Origin: Calonectria ilicicola
Taxonomy: Eukaryota > Ascomycota > Sordariomycetes > Hypocreales > Nectriaceae
Length of the DNA: 64,000 nt
Assembly (NCBI GenBank): GCA_020809705.1
Contig: CP085832.1
Span: forward strand, 1,488,001 to 1,552,000
Direction: 5' to 3'
The notes under the pieces were generated by a model that saw nothing but the letters and a program-made list of their open reading frames with translations, made no database searches and was not told the origin of the DNA. Position 1 is the stretch's first letter. Each line of letters begins with the position of its first letter. The position numbers and the translations under genes were made by a program. This document shows, in pieces, positions 1-10,768 of this stretch.

Positions 1-535
1 AAAGGCGCATCCAAGCCTTTAGCCTCTGCCCATGCAGCGAAATCCAGAAGAACCCCGCGGCCAACAACGCCTCCTCGTTCGACCCACGCTACGACTAATC
101 AGCAACAGTATATGAGAATTGAGAGGGCTTCAAACTTTGGATCCCAATTGTGCTCGTTGTCAAGAGATCATCCAGCGTCTTCCCATTAAACCAAAGTTTC
201 TCTTTTTGATAGGCATAGTGTCGGAATCCATCCCACTGCGAGCTGCTCTGTGTGTTGAATGCCAACGAGTCGTCATTCACGGAGCGGGGAGTTTTGGTCT
301 TGATGGTGTGGGAGAAGGCAGCCCGGCCAAAGCAAGGCTTCGACATTCGGTCAAGAGGCCAATCGGTTGAAACACTGACTCCATCACGAATTTCTGAAGC
401 TGCTCGAGCGACTACCAGTGGAGTCAACAAGTTGAGCATGCCGCACTCATCGTTATCACCAAATAGACCCCATGCATTGCCGTGGGGGCCATCTTTGCGG
501 AGAGGGAGAGAGTCAAATGACGGCTTGGGAGACAT
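1..535 (-). CDS. Cyclase-family protein (PF04199-like), partial
   Basis: This is the 5' part of a gene that runs off the left edge. Exon 1 is 136..535 and exon 2 is 1..88, joined over a 47-bp intron (89..135) with donor GTTTGA and acceptor GTCGTAG. After splicing, the protein reads through GIQ into T-W-V-E-R-G-G-V-V-G-R-G-V-L-L-D. That W-x-E-R-G-x-V-x-G-R-G-V-L-x-D segment is the signature of the kynurenine-formamidase-like cyclase family. The N-terminal NAWGLFGDNDECGMLNLLTP is also typical of the fungal branch. No signal peptide is visible, so it is probably cytosolic. The start at 535 is the first ATG and gives the usual family N-terminus. The metal-binding HxGTHxD motif would lie outside the window, so catalytic competence cannot be judged. 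Substrates of the fungal members are mostly unknown. Confidence 0.85.
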
Positions 536-1068
536 TTTAATTCAGTGGTTTTTGATAAATCTTGAAATCGAGCAGTACACGACTAATAAGTGAGGGGGGA
601 GATTAGAGTATATGTAGGAAAATAATCCGCTGAGTCATTTCCGTATAGTTATTCTAAGATTTCCGAAATTCTAGCCATATACCCGACACTGCTGCTAGCA
701 GGTTTCCGAGCCGAGGCCAGCCCCACCTATCGCGATGCAGCGAACCCCGCAAGCTAAAGCGTGGAGAAGTGTAGATATAATAGAATCTTCCCCAAGGAGT
801 AGTAAATGGCCGGATGTTTAAATGAACGGTCCTATTTAATACCCCGTCATAATAAAACTAAGCACCAAACCTAGAATGGAATGGGAGTCAAGTTTGCGCT
901 AATGCCAGTTCTGAATTGACGATACAAGTAAAAAATATCAACGTTCCTTCATTGCTTTCTCTTACAGACATGAAAAGGTAATTAATTGAATAGTCATGAA
1001 GGCATCAGTGAGTGGGTAATGATATAAACAAAACGAGATAAGCCGCCCCCAAAATAAACCCGACATAA
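536..1068. other. Intergenic region, cyclase promoter side
   Basis: AT-rich spacer of 533 bp between the cyclase start and the hydrolase stop. It should hold the cyclase promoter and the hydrolase 3' UTR. I see no ORF, tRNA or repeat in it. Confidence 0.6.
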
Positions 1069-2577
1069 TTATGATTTATATACTGTGCCATCTGCTGGGA
1101 GTTTTCCCTTGATCAGAAATTTGTCCATGGCCATACTGGTGTTGCCGTATAGAATGTAACTGGTATGACCTGCACCATCTCGCCAGATATTCACAGCACT
1201 TGGGATTTGATCCCGCACACCTTGAGCCCACACAGCACTGGTTTCTGGATCTACGAACGCGTTCACTAGTAGAATCTTTGGGAGCTTGGAGACCTTGTCA
1301 GCCGCTAATTTGTGTCGAGGGTTTCGAACTTTGGCGGGCCAATGCGAGCAGTAGGCGCCGGCGGCAAACGCCTCTGACGCTCCACGAGTCAATGGAAGCA
1401 GAGCCTTTGAGATTTCTTGGACATTCTCTATGTCCTCCCACGACTTGATATCGCTACCCCAATCCTGGCAAAAGACAGCGCGTGAGGCGAAATCTGACGT
1501 TGGCCCATCATCCTTGTTCTTAGTCTTGAACAGCGACGGAAATGCGAATGCAGAAGCATCGCCGTGTATGGAATCATTGAGGTTGGACGCGAGAGACACC
1601 CAAGATCCAGCAATTGATTCCACAAAGACGAGGTAATTTTGGGCGTTGAATAGCACATCTTCACCAGTAACGGTCGTGGGGCATACACCCTTGCATCGAG
1701 GCGCGGGTAGTGAAGTGGCGGACGTCAGATTCTTGAAGATGGCGCGAACATCTTTGCCCTCAAGAGGACAGTCGTTGGCGGTATCGTTGCACCAGGAGAA
1801 AAACTTTTCAAGCGTGGCTTGGTAAGTTTGCGACTCAGTCAAAATGGTTGACATGGTGTTGGGACTGGAATGGTCAACCAATGCATCCAGAACCATTCGG
1901 CCGACGTGCTCTGGGTACAGCTCTGCGTATGTCTGGCCGAGAAGCGTGCCGTAAGAGAATCCAAGGTAATTGAACTTCTCAGCACCTATGGCTTGGCGAA
2001 CGAGCTCAAAATCTTTTACCGTCGATACAGAGTCCATAAATCCGGCAAGAGGACCCGTGAGCTTCAAGCAACTTTCTCCAAAGGCTTTGTTCCAGGAAAT
2101 GAGCTTCTTGTAGGCCTTCTCATCTTTCGCAAAGATGGGCGGGGGCTTGTTCCAAAGATCTTTGTCGCATGAGAGAGGGTTGCTATAACCTATTCCTCGA
2201 GGGTCAACGGCGATGATATCATACGAGTCCAAAAGGTCCGAACTCAGAATCGGTAATCCAGGTGCTATAAGCTGGAAAAAGTACGAGGCCGACACTCCCG
2301 GGCCGCCCTGGTTAAAAAAGAGACTGCCGAGTGATGTCCCATTCGTTTTCCGTCTCGAGACGAAAAGGTCAATAGTGCCATTTCCTGGGTGATCATGATC
2401 AATCGGGACGGTCAATGAACCGCATTCGAATGCAGACGTGAGATTCAGGTTGGAATCACAAGCCTTGAAATTGATGCTCGGTTTGGGCTGGTTTCGTGCC
2501 TCCAGCACAGTCGCAGTGACCGCCAAAGGCAAGCAAGTCAACGCTATTAGCCCGTTGAAAAAAGCAGTGGCCACCAT
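1069..2577 (-). CDS. Secreted alpha/beta hydrolase, tripeptidyl aminopeptidase-like (S33)
   Basis: Single-exon gene of 502 aa. The open frame extends 97 codons further upstream, but I start at the ATG at 2577 because it gives a proper signal peptide (MVATAFFNGLIALTCLPLAV) and the extension is low-complexity. The mature protein has the alpha/beta-hydrolase oxyanion motif NQGGPGVS, an aspartate-arginine-glycine turn (VDPRGIGYS) and a nucleophile elbow G-F-S-Y-G. Near the C-terminus it has an acidic residue region (NAFVDPET) and the catalytic histidine in DGAGHTSY. This layout, with a C-terminal TAP-like domain, matches secreted tripeptidyl aminopeptidase or proline-iminopeptidase-like enzymes of fungi (PF00561 plus PF08386). 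It should act outside the cell on peptides. Exact specificity cannot be read, and esterase activity on other substrates is possible. Confidence 0.88.
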   Translation of the reverse strand: MVATAFFNGLIALTCLPLAVTATVLEARNQPKPSINFKACDSNLNLTSAFECGSLTVPIDHDHPGNGTIDLFVSRRKTNGTSLGSLFFNQGGPGVSASYFFQLIAPGLPILSSDLLDSYDIIAVDPRGIGYSNPLSCDKDLWNKPPPIFAKDEKAYKKLISWNKAFGESCLKLTGPLAGFMDSVSTVKDFELVRQAIGAEKFNYLGFSYGTLLGQTYAELYPEHVGRMVLDALVDHSSPNTMSTILTESQTYQATLEKFFSWCNDTANDCPLEGKDVRAIFKNLTSATSLPAPRCKGVCPTTVTGEDVLFNAQNYLVFVESIAGSWVSLASNLNDSIHGDASAFAFPSLFKTKNKDDGPTSDFASRAVFCQDWGSDIKSWEDIENVQEISKALLPLTRGASEAFAAGAYCSHWPAKVRNPRHKLAADKVSKLPKILLVNAFVDPETSAVWAQGVRDQIPSAVNIWRDGAGHTSYILYGNTSMAMDKFLIKGKLPADGTVYKS

Positions 2578-3818
2578 GTCTAGTACTATAACAAGGGACT
2601 GCGGGGGAAGGGAGATGCAAGGTGAGTCGCACAAAGTACAGCTGGACTTTGCGTGAATTCCGAAATCTCTGATTGGAATTGAATCAAAGAAAGGCGGTAA
2701 TGAGGAGCTTGGGCGATTTATATTTGCTAGGCTCGCACTAAGCCAGCCCTGCGATCCAAAGCCATTTTCATCATCGCGCCTGCATTTGACACGCCTGGGC
2801 CCAATCCAACACTGACCGGCTAAAGGCTGGACCAGAGTGGCTTCCAGGTGATCTGCAGCGTCGGGCAATCATTTTGCGCCGCCTTGTTTAGCGCTGACTG
2901 ACCAACTGGCGTTGCGTCATGACGTGTAGGGCTGAAAGGCCTCAGCAACATCATCAGAATTCCGCAGAATCAGGAATCACCAAGGGCTATACGATGAAAC
3001 CGAGAAGTACTTACGCACCGGCCCGGAACGTTTTCAGTGGCTTTACAGTGGTTGCGTTGCACTGGTGTGCTGCGGCATTGTCAACGGCGTCAGCTTGTGG
3101 CTGACTGGCAAGGCGCCGAACGCCGAGCCGTGATTGGGTCTAATCTTTGTACTAATCCCGATTTTGTGTTCATCTAAAGAGCATGATTCTTCGAAAAGGG
3201 CATGGGAGCCAAGGTTGGAAAAAAAAGGGATGTGTTGTTGGACTACCATTTTATTCGTCTGATGATTTCAGTTGATCACCATTTGTTTTTGATTAATCAG
3301 TATGAACCACTACCTCAATGCCTTGGCCACGCTTTATTTCCAGTTGAAAGAATAAGCAGTGAGCTCAACTAACACTAACAAATCCCCTCTGAGACAAATA
3401 TGATGACAATCAGCCACAACTCATATTCAAGCCAGTATTCAATTTTTGAGATATAGGAACATGACAATCCTAACCAATATTCATTCTTCCAAAGTAATTA
3501 TTGGTGGTGCAACTAGAAAACAATGAAGAAATCATACTACGCTGGTGCAACATGAAACCATACTCTTGAATCATAGTCTTGAAGTGGACAAATTATTACA
3601 ATACAAACATATGATCCGGTGAAAGACATTGACAAGAGCGAAGTAAACTGATCAAGTGAGAGAACAGTGAACACTTCTCAAATAAAAGTATAAATATATT
3701 GGATGTTACGTTGGATCTAGCGCTCTTATTTCCAAAGTGTTCTAATCGCATTGGCCGAGTGACTGCATTCAAAGCTATCAAGCCTATCAATTATCACTCA
3801 AATTTCCGCGTCCTAAAG
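2578..3818. other. Intergenic region
   Basis: A 1.24-kb spacer containing the hydrolase promoter and the promoter of the small secreted protein gene. Several short open frames are present on both strands but none has a family signature or codon pattern worth calling. The right 400 bp are AT-rich. Confidence 0.6.
3689..3698 (+). promoter_or_regulatory. TATA box of the small secreted cysteine-rich protein gene
   Basis: TATAAATATA lies about 120 bp before the ATG at 3819, in AT-rich sequence. Position and orientation fit a core promoter for the downstream gene. The assignment is by sequence only. Confidence 0.5.
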
Positions 3819-4159
3819 ATGAAGGTCTCAGTTTTGGGTAAGTTGAAGGGTTGCTTGGAATAATATTGTGCTAAGCAAATCCAGGTATTGTTGCTGCATG
3901 CATTGCTGGCAGAGTCATCGCTATCTCACCTGCTGTACAAACTCCGACCCAGCAATCGGATCCCGGGGATCCTTGCGATGCCATGTGTGCTTGGTTCTAT
4001 GGATGGTGCAAGGAGAGCCCGTATCGATATCACTGCGACTCTAGAGGAAACCTGGTTTACTACACGTATCACCAGGATTGCACCTCAAAGTGCTGGTGCG
4101 GGTGTACAGAATCAATCACCCAACCGTCTATGAACGGTCTTGATATTATGGGCAAATGA
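3819..4159 (+). CDS. Small secreted cysteine-rich protein (effector-like)
   Basis: A 97-aa protein in two exons, 3819..3837 and 3885..4159, around a 47-bp intron with a perfect GTAAGT donor and CCAG acceptor. The 19-nt first exon means that no single open frame shows the gene. The first about 20 residues (MKVSVLGIVAACIAGRVIAI) form a signal peptide that spans the splice junction. The mature part is short, rich in Tyr and Trp, and holds eight cysteines, an even number that could form four disulfides. They are spaced C-x3-C-x6-C-x7-C-x15-C-x3-C-x1-C-x1-C, ending in the tight cluster KCWCGC. I recognise no family: it is not hydrophobin-, CFEM- or LysM-like. Size, secretion signal, cysteine content and TATA-driven solitary position fit an effector or antimicrobial-type secreted protein, but function is unknown. 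Confidence 0.72.
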
Positions 4160-4401
4160 ACGAATATTGTTGCAGTTGAGAGACAGCACAACTGCATATG
4201 TGGTATTAACTAGATGATATTGAGATATTCGACTATAAACATGTTTCATAATCAACAAAGAAATGATATCTGTCCATCTCTATCCCGTTCCTATTTCCAT
4301 GTGTTTGACCTCCAAGCTTCCATACGACTTGTTTGAACGATTCAAATTGTTCATAATTTTCCAATAACAACAATCAAATCACAACTCCCAACCAGGTTCC
4401 T

Positions 4402-5409
4402 TTATTTGGTTTCGAGGCTAACTTCGGCGTCGGACCCGGTCGACTTTCGATTGGTACGCTTATCGTTAAATACGAGACCTGGGTGGCCGACACATAGGAA
4501 AAAGACGGCAATAACGATGAGACTGGTTGGTTTAATGTCAGTACCGTAAAGAAGGAAGGGATAGATATTCACTTACACTCCTTCCAGTCCAATAAAAAGC
4601 CCCTGATCAGTGATGAGGTTGGAGTTTGAATAGCCTTTACTGAGTTCGTAGCATCGGAAAGCGCATCGGCCGAGAATTAGAAGCACTGCAGCCGATAAGA
4701 AGCCGAAGAAAAGTCGCATTCTCAAGTTAAGAAAATCAGTCGACGCTGATCGGAAGTATCGAAATAGGTAATCTCCGAGGATGATGCAGAAAAAGACGAG
4801 GACGGCAACCTGCAGACCGAGACCAGCCAGAGCGACATCAACACCCGTTTGGCTTGAGCCCGAGCTGACAGTAGATAGGGCACCGCCGGCAGCTTGGAGA
4901 CAGAGACAAACCACGTCGGCGGGGATGAAGATCCACCAGATGACCTTGGGCTTGAAGCGCGAAAGTTCGGGGGCAAAGTGCTGGATGCTAGAGTATCTCC
5001 AGTTAGTGATAAAGAACCAACGAAGCTTGAATAATTCCTACATCTTGGAGAGCGTTACGTAGATGGCGGCGGTGTAAAATACGGGACCAGTGGTGATGAA
5101 GACGATCTGAATCATGAATCCTCCAAAAGACCATGGGTTATTGTACAAGATGATGCGGCCGATGTATCCCACAATCTCGATGAGACAACCAAAAATCATC
5201 ATGATCATGTAGAACCAACTCTTCCAGTGAATGCCCAAAAAAATGTGAACGGCCATGGCGATGGAGTAAAGGGCGATGAAGGTGCCGTTCGCTGCGAGAC
5301 TGGGTCGGTACTTGTAAACGCTCATCTCTATTGGGCACAGAGATAGGGTGCAATTGGCCTCGGGGCCAAAAACGACCATGTAGGCCAGGTAGTCCTTGTT
5401 TTCAGCCAT
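4402..5409 (-). CDS. RTA1-domain seven-helix membrane protein
   Basis: A 299-aa protein in three exons: 5042..5409, 4577..4987 and 4402..4522. The introns are 54 bp each, with GTAGGA and GTAAGT donors. The N-terminus is short and extracellular-looking (EANCTLSLCPIEMSVYKYRPS), followed by seven hydrophobic segments. Family hallmarks are Y-x-P-S-L-A-A-N near the N-terminus, the segment MIFGCLIEIVGYIGR, and DVVCLCLQAAGGAL in the middle. This is the RTA1/RSB1/PUG1 family (PF04479). Some yeast members are linked to long-chain-base tolerance, 7-aminocholesterol resistance and haem or protoporphyrin movement. The C-terminal tail is short and polar. The length is normal for the family. The molecule transported or sensed cannot be deduced. 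Confidence 0.9.
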
Positions 5410-7388
5410 GTTGGGCGGTGTTGGAGCTCTAGGGGAGCTTAGAGGATGCTATCTCGCAAAGTGGATGGACGGGGGATGTTATACGATTAGAGATCGGGAA
5501 GCAGAGCTGCGCCCCAGCAAATCTGGCCCCAGTGCATCTACCTCCCACATTTTTTCCCTTAAAACTAAAAGAGAAATTATCCATGCGAAAAAAGACAAAG
5601 CTGAAGCTTGCATGCAACCATCATCATCATGAGATTTCAACGGCGTGGTTGCAGGAGAACCCAATCGTGTGGGACCTCGCACTCGCCTAATTAACCTAAA
5701 TGGGACGGCGGGCATGTCTTAGTGACGACTACAGTGGACGAACAGTGGATGAGTGGCTGAGTTTCAGTGGTCCTGGGGGAGGCGTTGGGTGTGCCCACAG
5801 GGCTGACAGGGAACATGGGGGGGTGACATTCGGACTGTTGGAATATGGGGAGATACTGTGGGAATGCTTTGTTGGCGGGAGAGCACCTAGCCTATCAATG
5901 AAGATGGTGTTGAGCAAGCAAAAAAGATGAGCAATGCGTCATCGGGCTCCTCTAGGCAGCAGTAATCAGTAATACAGCTCTCAGAGGAACAAAGTTGGCC
6001 CGCATTCGCTTTGATCCGCGTAATTGACTGAGGCGAAAACGCTAGCGTGTGCAGCTTAAAGGACAGGTACAGTACAACATGGACAATAAACAGTCCGAAT
6101 CAGTGCTACGTACTCCCCCATCCCATCAGTTCTGTGGGGAGGCGAGTGCGAGTGCGAGTTGATTTGGCCAATCGGGGCCTTTATCTAGTGCACCCGGCGG
6201 CCAGGTCTGCTGTGCGGGAGATCTCCCTCTCAGCCCAGGGCCTCTACCACCTTATTTTCTAATGCCAAGCGCTGGAGGATCACTAATAAAAAGCTGTTAA
6301 GCTCGTAGATGCCCCATAGTTGCCACTCTAGCCTTCATTCAGTGGCCCCGTTGCAAGGTTAGCAGTGTCTTGGCTGCGGGCTTGAAGCGATGACGAACTC
6401 GATTCAAGCCGACAAAGCCACGGGAGTCATCCGAGAATTTTCGCAATTTTGTGACCCCGTGTCGCACCTCCTGTTTTGGCATTTGACGACATGACGACGC
6501 TTCGCTTGGCGTGTCACCATGTCAATGTTGCCTTGTCGCGATTTTGGCAAACGCCAAGTTCAACGCCGCACACAGCATCAGTCACCTGCTACCATGCCAG
6601 TGTCACAATCCTTCATCCTCTAATAGCAGATACGAGTGGTGTTTTTTTTTTTTTTTTTTTTCACTCAGTGACGTGTTTCTTAAAGGACGAATCCCATCGA
6701 AGAGACGAAACAAATGCCCTCTGCTGTAAAAAAAAAAAAAAAAAAAAAAAAATTTGGCCAATGGTGACGCCTTTTGCATCACCTTGTTCCACGTTGACCG
6801 CTCCCTTGTTGGCCTCAAACCCATCTTCTCAATCAGATCTGTCCAGTTGACGCAGAATCTCCGCCGTAAATTTGTCCCACAACTTCATTTGACGCTTCCC
6901 ATCTTGACCAACCAAGAGCAGACAGAACCCCACTGCATAGTCCTCGTCATCATGCACCAGCATCTCAATCCTTGCCTTCGCCTCAGAACCTTGTTATCCG
7001 CGAAATGCTCCGGCTGCATGGTTCCAGGCTCCCGTCTTAACAAGCGCAGGTTCCGTATTCGCCCTTTTACATATTGATATCAAGCTCTTTACTTTGTCTT
7101 CCCGATATCCAGACGGGCCGATACGGCACAGGATGCCCCATATACCATAACCTAAGGGAATGGCTACACCAATGGATTTAGCGTGTTACAGAACAAGACC
7201 CAGCCCCGTTATGTCCAACATCCAAAAGTAAATCTGGTGCAACGCTTGCATATTCCAAATCATTTAAACCATGGGAGTTGCATAACCTCAAACTAAATTG
7301 CGTACGGACTAAGGTCACCGACTCAATACACAATGTAGAGACTTTTGGTAGCTAGATAAGGCGTAATATTGTGCAGGTTTTAGCACAT
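5410..7388. other. Intergenic region with paired homopolymer tracts
   Basis: About 2 kb without a supportable gene. The left part is the RTA1 promoter. The only striking items are a T20 run (6642..6661) and an A25 run (6728..6752) about 66 bp apart, and an 8-bp inverted repeat CTTGGCGT/ACGCCAAG near 6505 and 6552. Short open frames here are interrupted and low in complexity. Confidence 0.6.
6642..6752. repeat. T20 ... A25 inverted homopolymer pair
   Basis: Twenty T (6642..6661) and twenty-five A (6728..6752) flank 66 bp of ordinary sequence, so the unit can fold into a long A:T stem. A second pair of the same form lies at 20152..20224. It could be nucleosome-depleting poly(dA:dT), or the remnant of an inverted pair of polyA-tailed insertions. 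Confidence 0.7.
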
Positions 7389-8495
7389 CTAGGCTGGAAT
7401 GCCTTCATCTTTCTCAATCTCTTCCTTGCTGGGCGACCATTTGTCCTGGAGGCTGTGATCGAGACTGTTCTCATAAACACTCTTCTCCCACCACTCGCCC
7501 CAGCTGGTCAAAAAGAAGCGTTCTGGATCCTCGGGGAAATCGTCGCGGGTAAATGCACGAAGAACGCTCTGCGCTCCTATGGTCATTGTTAGTTTTGCTT
7601 CCTGCATGCAAACATCTTGGGTTGCTTGCCTTCTGGGATGGACTTAGCATCAGTCATGTCCGTTTTGAGTCCAAGTCCTTTCGCAAGGCCTGTTGTAGGG
7701 ATCAGGCCTGGGGAGACTGCAACCACTCGGTTGGTGCCACTGAGCTGGCGCCGCCACCAATGAGCCCCAAGCAATTGCACAAACTTGGTCTGGCAATAAA
7801 CTACTGGCGTGGCTGCGCCGGATGCACCTTTCAGGTTGCTCTCAAGTACACCTATCCAACGTTAGACTCCATCGCCCCAAGCACTTTTTCTTGTTTGAGA
7901 AAGGGCAACAACTTACTCGTGTCAGGCACGTTGCGGATTGCGCCAGATGATACATAGACAATTCTTGATCCGGATTCAACAAGCTTCTCTCGCAAAAGAT
8001 GGATGAGATAATGCTGTGCTACAAGCAGTGTCCAGAATTAGTAGTGAGAACCTCCGCAAAAGGTCGGCTTGGCTTACATAAATGGTTCACAATGTATGAC
8101 TGGCACCACTTCGAGCCATGAGGTCCGGGCTTTTCGGCACCCTCACTGATACCAGCATTCAGAAACAGGTAGTCAATCTTGTCTTGGCCAAGCTTTGCCA
8201 GGATATCATGCACAAACGGCTTGACAGCCTTGATATCGGAAAGATCCAGTGGCAGGACGGTCACATTGTTAGCTGCCTTGTCAAATTGGATTTCATCGAT
8301 TGAAGCCTGTGTGCGCGACGTATTCCTGGCTGCAAGGATAATTTTGTAAGCTTGGGATTGCTCGAGAAGCTGCTTGATGGCTTCGAGACCCTGACAAACC
8401 CCGCATCAGTCACCATCACCAGGAGAGAATTGGCGTAAACTTACAATTCCAGAAGTCGCACCAATGGCTAAGACATTCTTTGCAAGGGCGGCCAT
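7389..8495 (-). CDS. Short-chain dehydrogenase/reductase (SDR)
   Basis: A 291-aa protein in five exons: 8445..8495, 8078..8390, 7917..8018, 7630..7851 and 7389..7576. Three introns are GT-AG. The fourth (7577..7629) must use a GC donor (GAAG/GCAAGC) with branch CTAAC and acceptor CATAG, because reading through gives a stop and no GT donor gives a viable intron. Spliced motifs are the Rossmann loop G-A-T-S-G-I-G-L-E (broken by intron 1), the LFLNAG strand motif, the catalytic serine region YVSSGA, and Y-C-Q-T-K as the active-site YxxxK. The C-terminal WGEWWEKSVYENS is typical of fungal SDRs annotated as NAD(P)-binding or retinol-dehydrogenase-like. It should be a soluble NADP(H)-dependent oxidoreductase. 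The substrate is unknown, and no biosynthetic neighbours suggest a pathway. Confidence 0.87.
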
Positions 8496-9238
8496 TTTGA
8501 TCCAAGTGTTTCAGGAGATGTTAAAGTACTGTATCAGAGTGGTGACTGTTGGCCTTTGTTGGAGAGCTTGGCGGGGCTATTTATCAAACTGAGTTTGGTG
8601 GGGTTTTGGCGGACTTAATGGTGCTGGCTCCGAGTGGTCAACGGCAGGCGGATGATCTACGTGTCTGAGCTGATGTAATCCTTGGCCGGATTAATAATGT
8701 AGCTAAGTCGATCCTTCAATGGTTGATTGAATTCACCATGTGTGCCTTTTTTACCAGTCGTGAGCTACGAAAATACGCATTTCACCAATTGGGGATGGTG
8801 TCATTCCATCGGCGTGTTATTCATCCGATGAGGATGGCGGTAGCGGTGAGCACAAGGGCAGCGGCTTGCAATGCGGGGATTGAACATGATCAATTTTAAA
8901 AACTCGATAAAACCGACTCTCACCTAAGCTCCCATGCCTGCTGTGCACCTCCCACAAATTCACTCACGACTGTGCTTTCGACGTGCCTCTAGGGTACGGC
9001 GGAGCTGAGCCTACATACAGGTAGCTAACAAGACAAGCAGCTGCGATAGCTCAGTCCAGACATTTAGGATACCTACAATAGCCATCTCGCATAAATATGC
9101 CGTTTTTTGTTTGAGAAAACACCTGGATAATCTGAAAATCCATCGATGATAAATGCGAAAAGCAAAATGATACCTTCGCGTTAGTGTCTGTCGTGTCGGG
9201 ACATCGCCCGACCTTCCGGGCTTACACGACCCCCAGTC
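8496..9238. other. Intergenic region
   Basis: A 743-bp spacer holding the SDR promoter and the 3' end of the next minus-strand gene. I see no coding or RNA feature. Confidence 0.6.
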
Positions 9239-10768
9239 TCACACCTTGATCCAGTTAAAATTTCGTTCCGGCCTCTCCCAAAGCACATCTTCATCTTCAT
9301 CGTAGTTGGCCATCTCGCTTTCAACCTTTTCATCCACTCCTTCAACCCTGGCCAACTTTGGCAGGCGTTCTTGTTTTTTCTCTAAAAACTCGCGGATATG
9401 GTCATCGACTTCGGGGTTCTCGCCCTCTTCATACCCGTAAATGCATAGGTGCTCGAGACTTGGTGGTAGCGCATCGATAAGTCTGAATGGAGGCTGTTCC
9501 TTCAACATAGAACCCTGGCTGGGGCCTAGCAAGGCCTTGATTCCGATAAAGAGCCGTGTCAGAGCCTTGTAGTCGTCAAAGGAGCCAATAGTGAGTCCAT
9601 ATTCATATTTACGATCTTTGGGAAGATCAGAAGGTACTGGCGCAGATTTCTCGAGCTCCAACCTCTCCTCAATGGCTTCAAGAGTTAAAGGCTCGCTATC
9701 AGGCTCTGGCGATGTCGCCTCTTCCTCCTCTTCCTCCTCTTCCTGATACCTTCCGCGACCATTGATAGCCATTCGGTCCACGTCAATGTCCAAAATCTTG
9801 AGAGTATCCCTGTGTCTTGAAAGTTGTTCGCCTAACACATTGAGATAGATCAGCGGGCTCCCGCCATCTACAAACATCAAGCCACCGAGGGAAAAGGTAA
9901 ACTCTTCCAGATTTTTCGGCATCTTGAGAATTTGAGCCAGACTATCGCTGGGGAGATCCGCATGGGTGATTTGGAGCTTCTTCATGGTCGAGCAGCGCGG
10001 AGGAAACATCTGGCAGTTGGATTCATACTGTGCGATGCCGTCCGATACCACCGATTCCAGCGCAGGTAGCCGACAAATGTAGTTGAAGTATTTTTTGACA
10101 TTAAGGAGTGCGTATGCTGTTCCATCAAATGGATCTGTGGCACCGGCAATGAACTCGACATGCTTGACCTTTTGTAGTCCCGGCTGAGGGATTCGTCCCA
10201 TTGAAGACAGGATGATGTACAAAGACATCGGTGATGGCCACCAACCTAAACTCCCCATGTACAGCGTAGTGATATTTTTGCAAAGAGAAAGAAGAATTGC
10301 CGTTGAGGTTGTTGCGAAATATCTTTCCTGAAGATCACGTTGTGGCCGGCCACTTTCGTCCAGAGCTTGGCCGCGCTTCCATTGCAGTGAGTTCAACATG
10401 AGCTCAGTAACTATCTCAGGAAGACCCATTTCACGGACATATGCATCTATCTTTGCATGTAAATCAGAATCGATGAGGCTGTTTGGTACCTCTCTGACAG
10501 AGTCGAAGTCAGCAAAGACCTTATTACCAGTTGGCCATGAGTCAACATCAAACGCAAATTCCTCGACAGAATCAGCCAATTGAGGTTCCTCGATATAAGC
10601 AGCGATGAGGTGATACAGGGAATCTAGATCCCCTCTGGAAAAGATTCGGATCCGCTTGAAAGGCAAATGACTCTTGTTAGTCCGAGCCTTTTTCGTTGTA
10701 GGTGCGTCCATATCGGAGCTTGGCCTTGCGTGAGATGTCATTTTGCAGGCGAGCGTAGACTGAGTCAA
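9239..10768 (-). CDS. Hypothetical acidic LRR-like protein
   Basis: An intronless 509-aa reading frame with good fungal codon use. I do not recognise a named family. The N-terminus is basic and polar (DAPTTKKARTNKSH), which could act as a nuclear signal. The middle has leucine-rich, repeat-like strands (MKKLQITHADLP, LEEFTFSLGG, TLKILDIDVD, LEHLCIYGYEEG) spaced as in the degenerate LRR proteins that fungi encode in large numbers beside F-box proteins. No F-box is visible at the N-terminus. A run of nine glutamates and an acidic C-terminus (EDEDVLWE) stand out. An in-frame ATG nine codons downstream is an alternative start. A role as substrate adaptor would be a guess, and orphan-family status is equally possible. 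Confidence 0.75.
   Translation of the reverse strand: MTQSTLACKMTSHARPSSDMDAPTTKKARTNKSHLPFKRIRIFSRGDLDSLYHLIAAYIEEPQLADSVEEFAFDVDSWPTGNKVFADFDSVREVPNSLIDSDLHAKIDAYVREMGLPEIVTELMLNSLQWKRGQALDESGRPQRDLQERYFATTSTAILLSLCKNITTLYMGSLGWWPSPMSLYIILSSMGRIPQPGLQKVKHVEFIAGATDPFDGTAYALLNVKKYFNYICRLPALESVVSDGIAQYESNCQMFPPRCSTMKKLQITHADLPSDSLAQILKMPKNLEEFTFSLGGLMFVDGGSPLIYLNVLGEQLSRHRDTLKILDIDVDRMAINGRGRYQEEEEEEEEATSPEPDSEPLTLEAIEERLELEKSAPVPSDLPKDRKYEYGLTIGSFDDYKALTRLFIGIKALLGPSQGSMLKEQPPFRLIDALPPSLEHLCIYGYEEGENPEVDDHIREFLEKKQERLPKLARVEGVDEKVESEMANYDEDEDVLWERPERNFNWIKV

Noticed and set aside
2578..2868. Longer N-terminus for the S33 hydrolase, starting at 2868
   Set aside because: It would bury a clear signal peptide inside the protein. 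The ATG at 2577 gives the normal secreted form.
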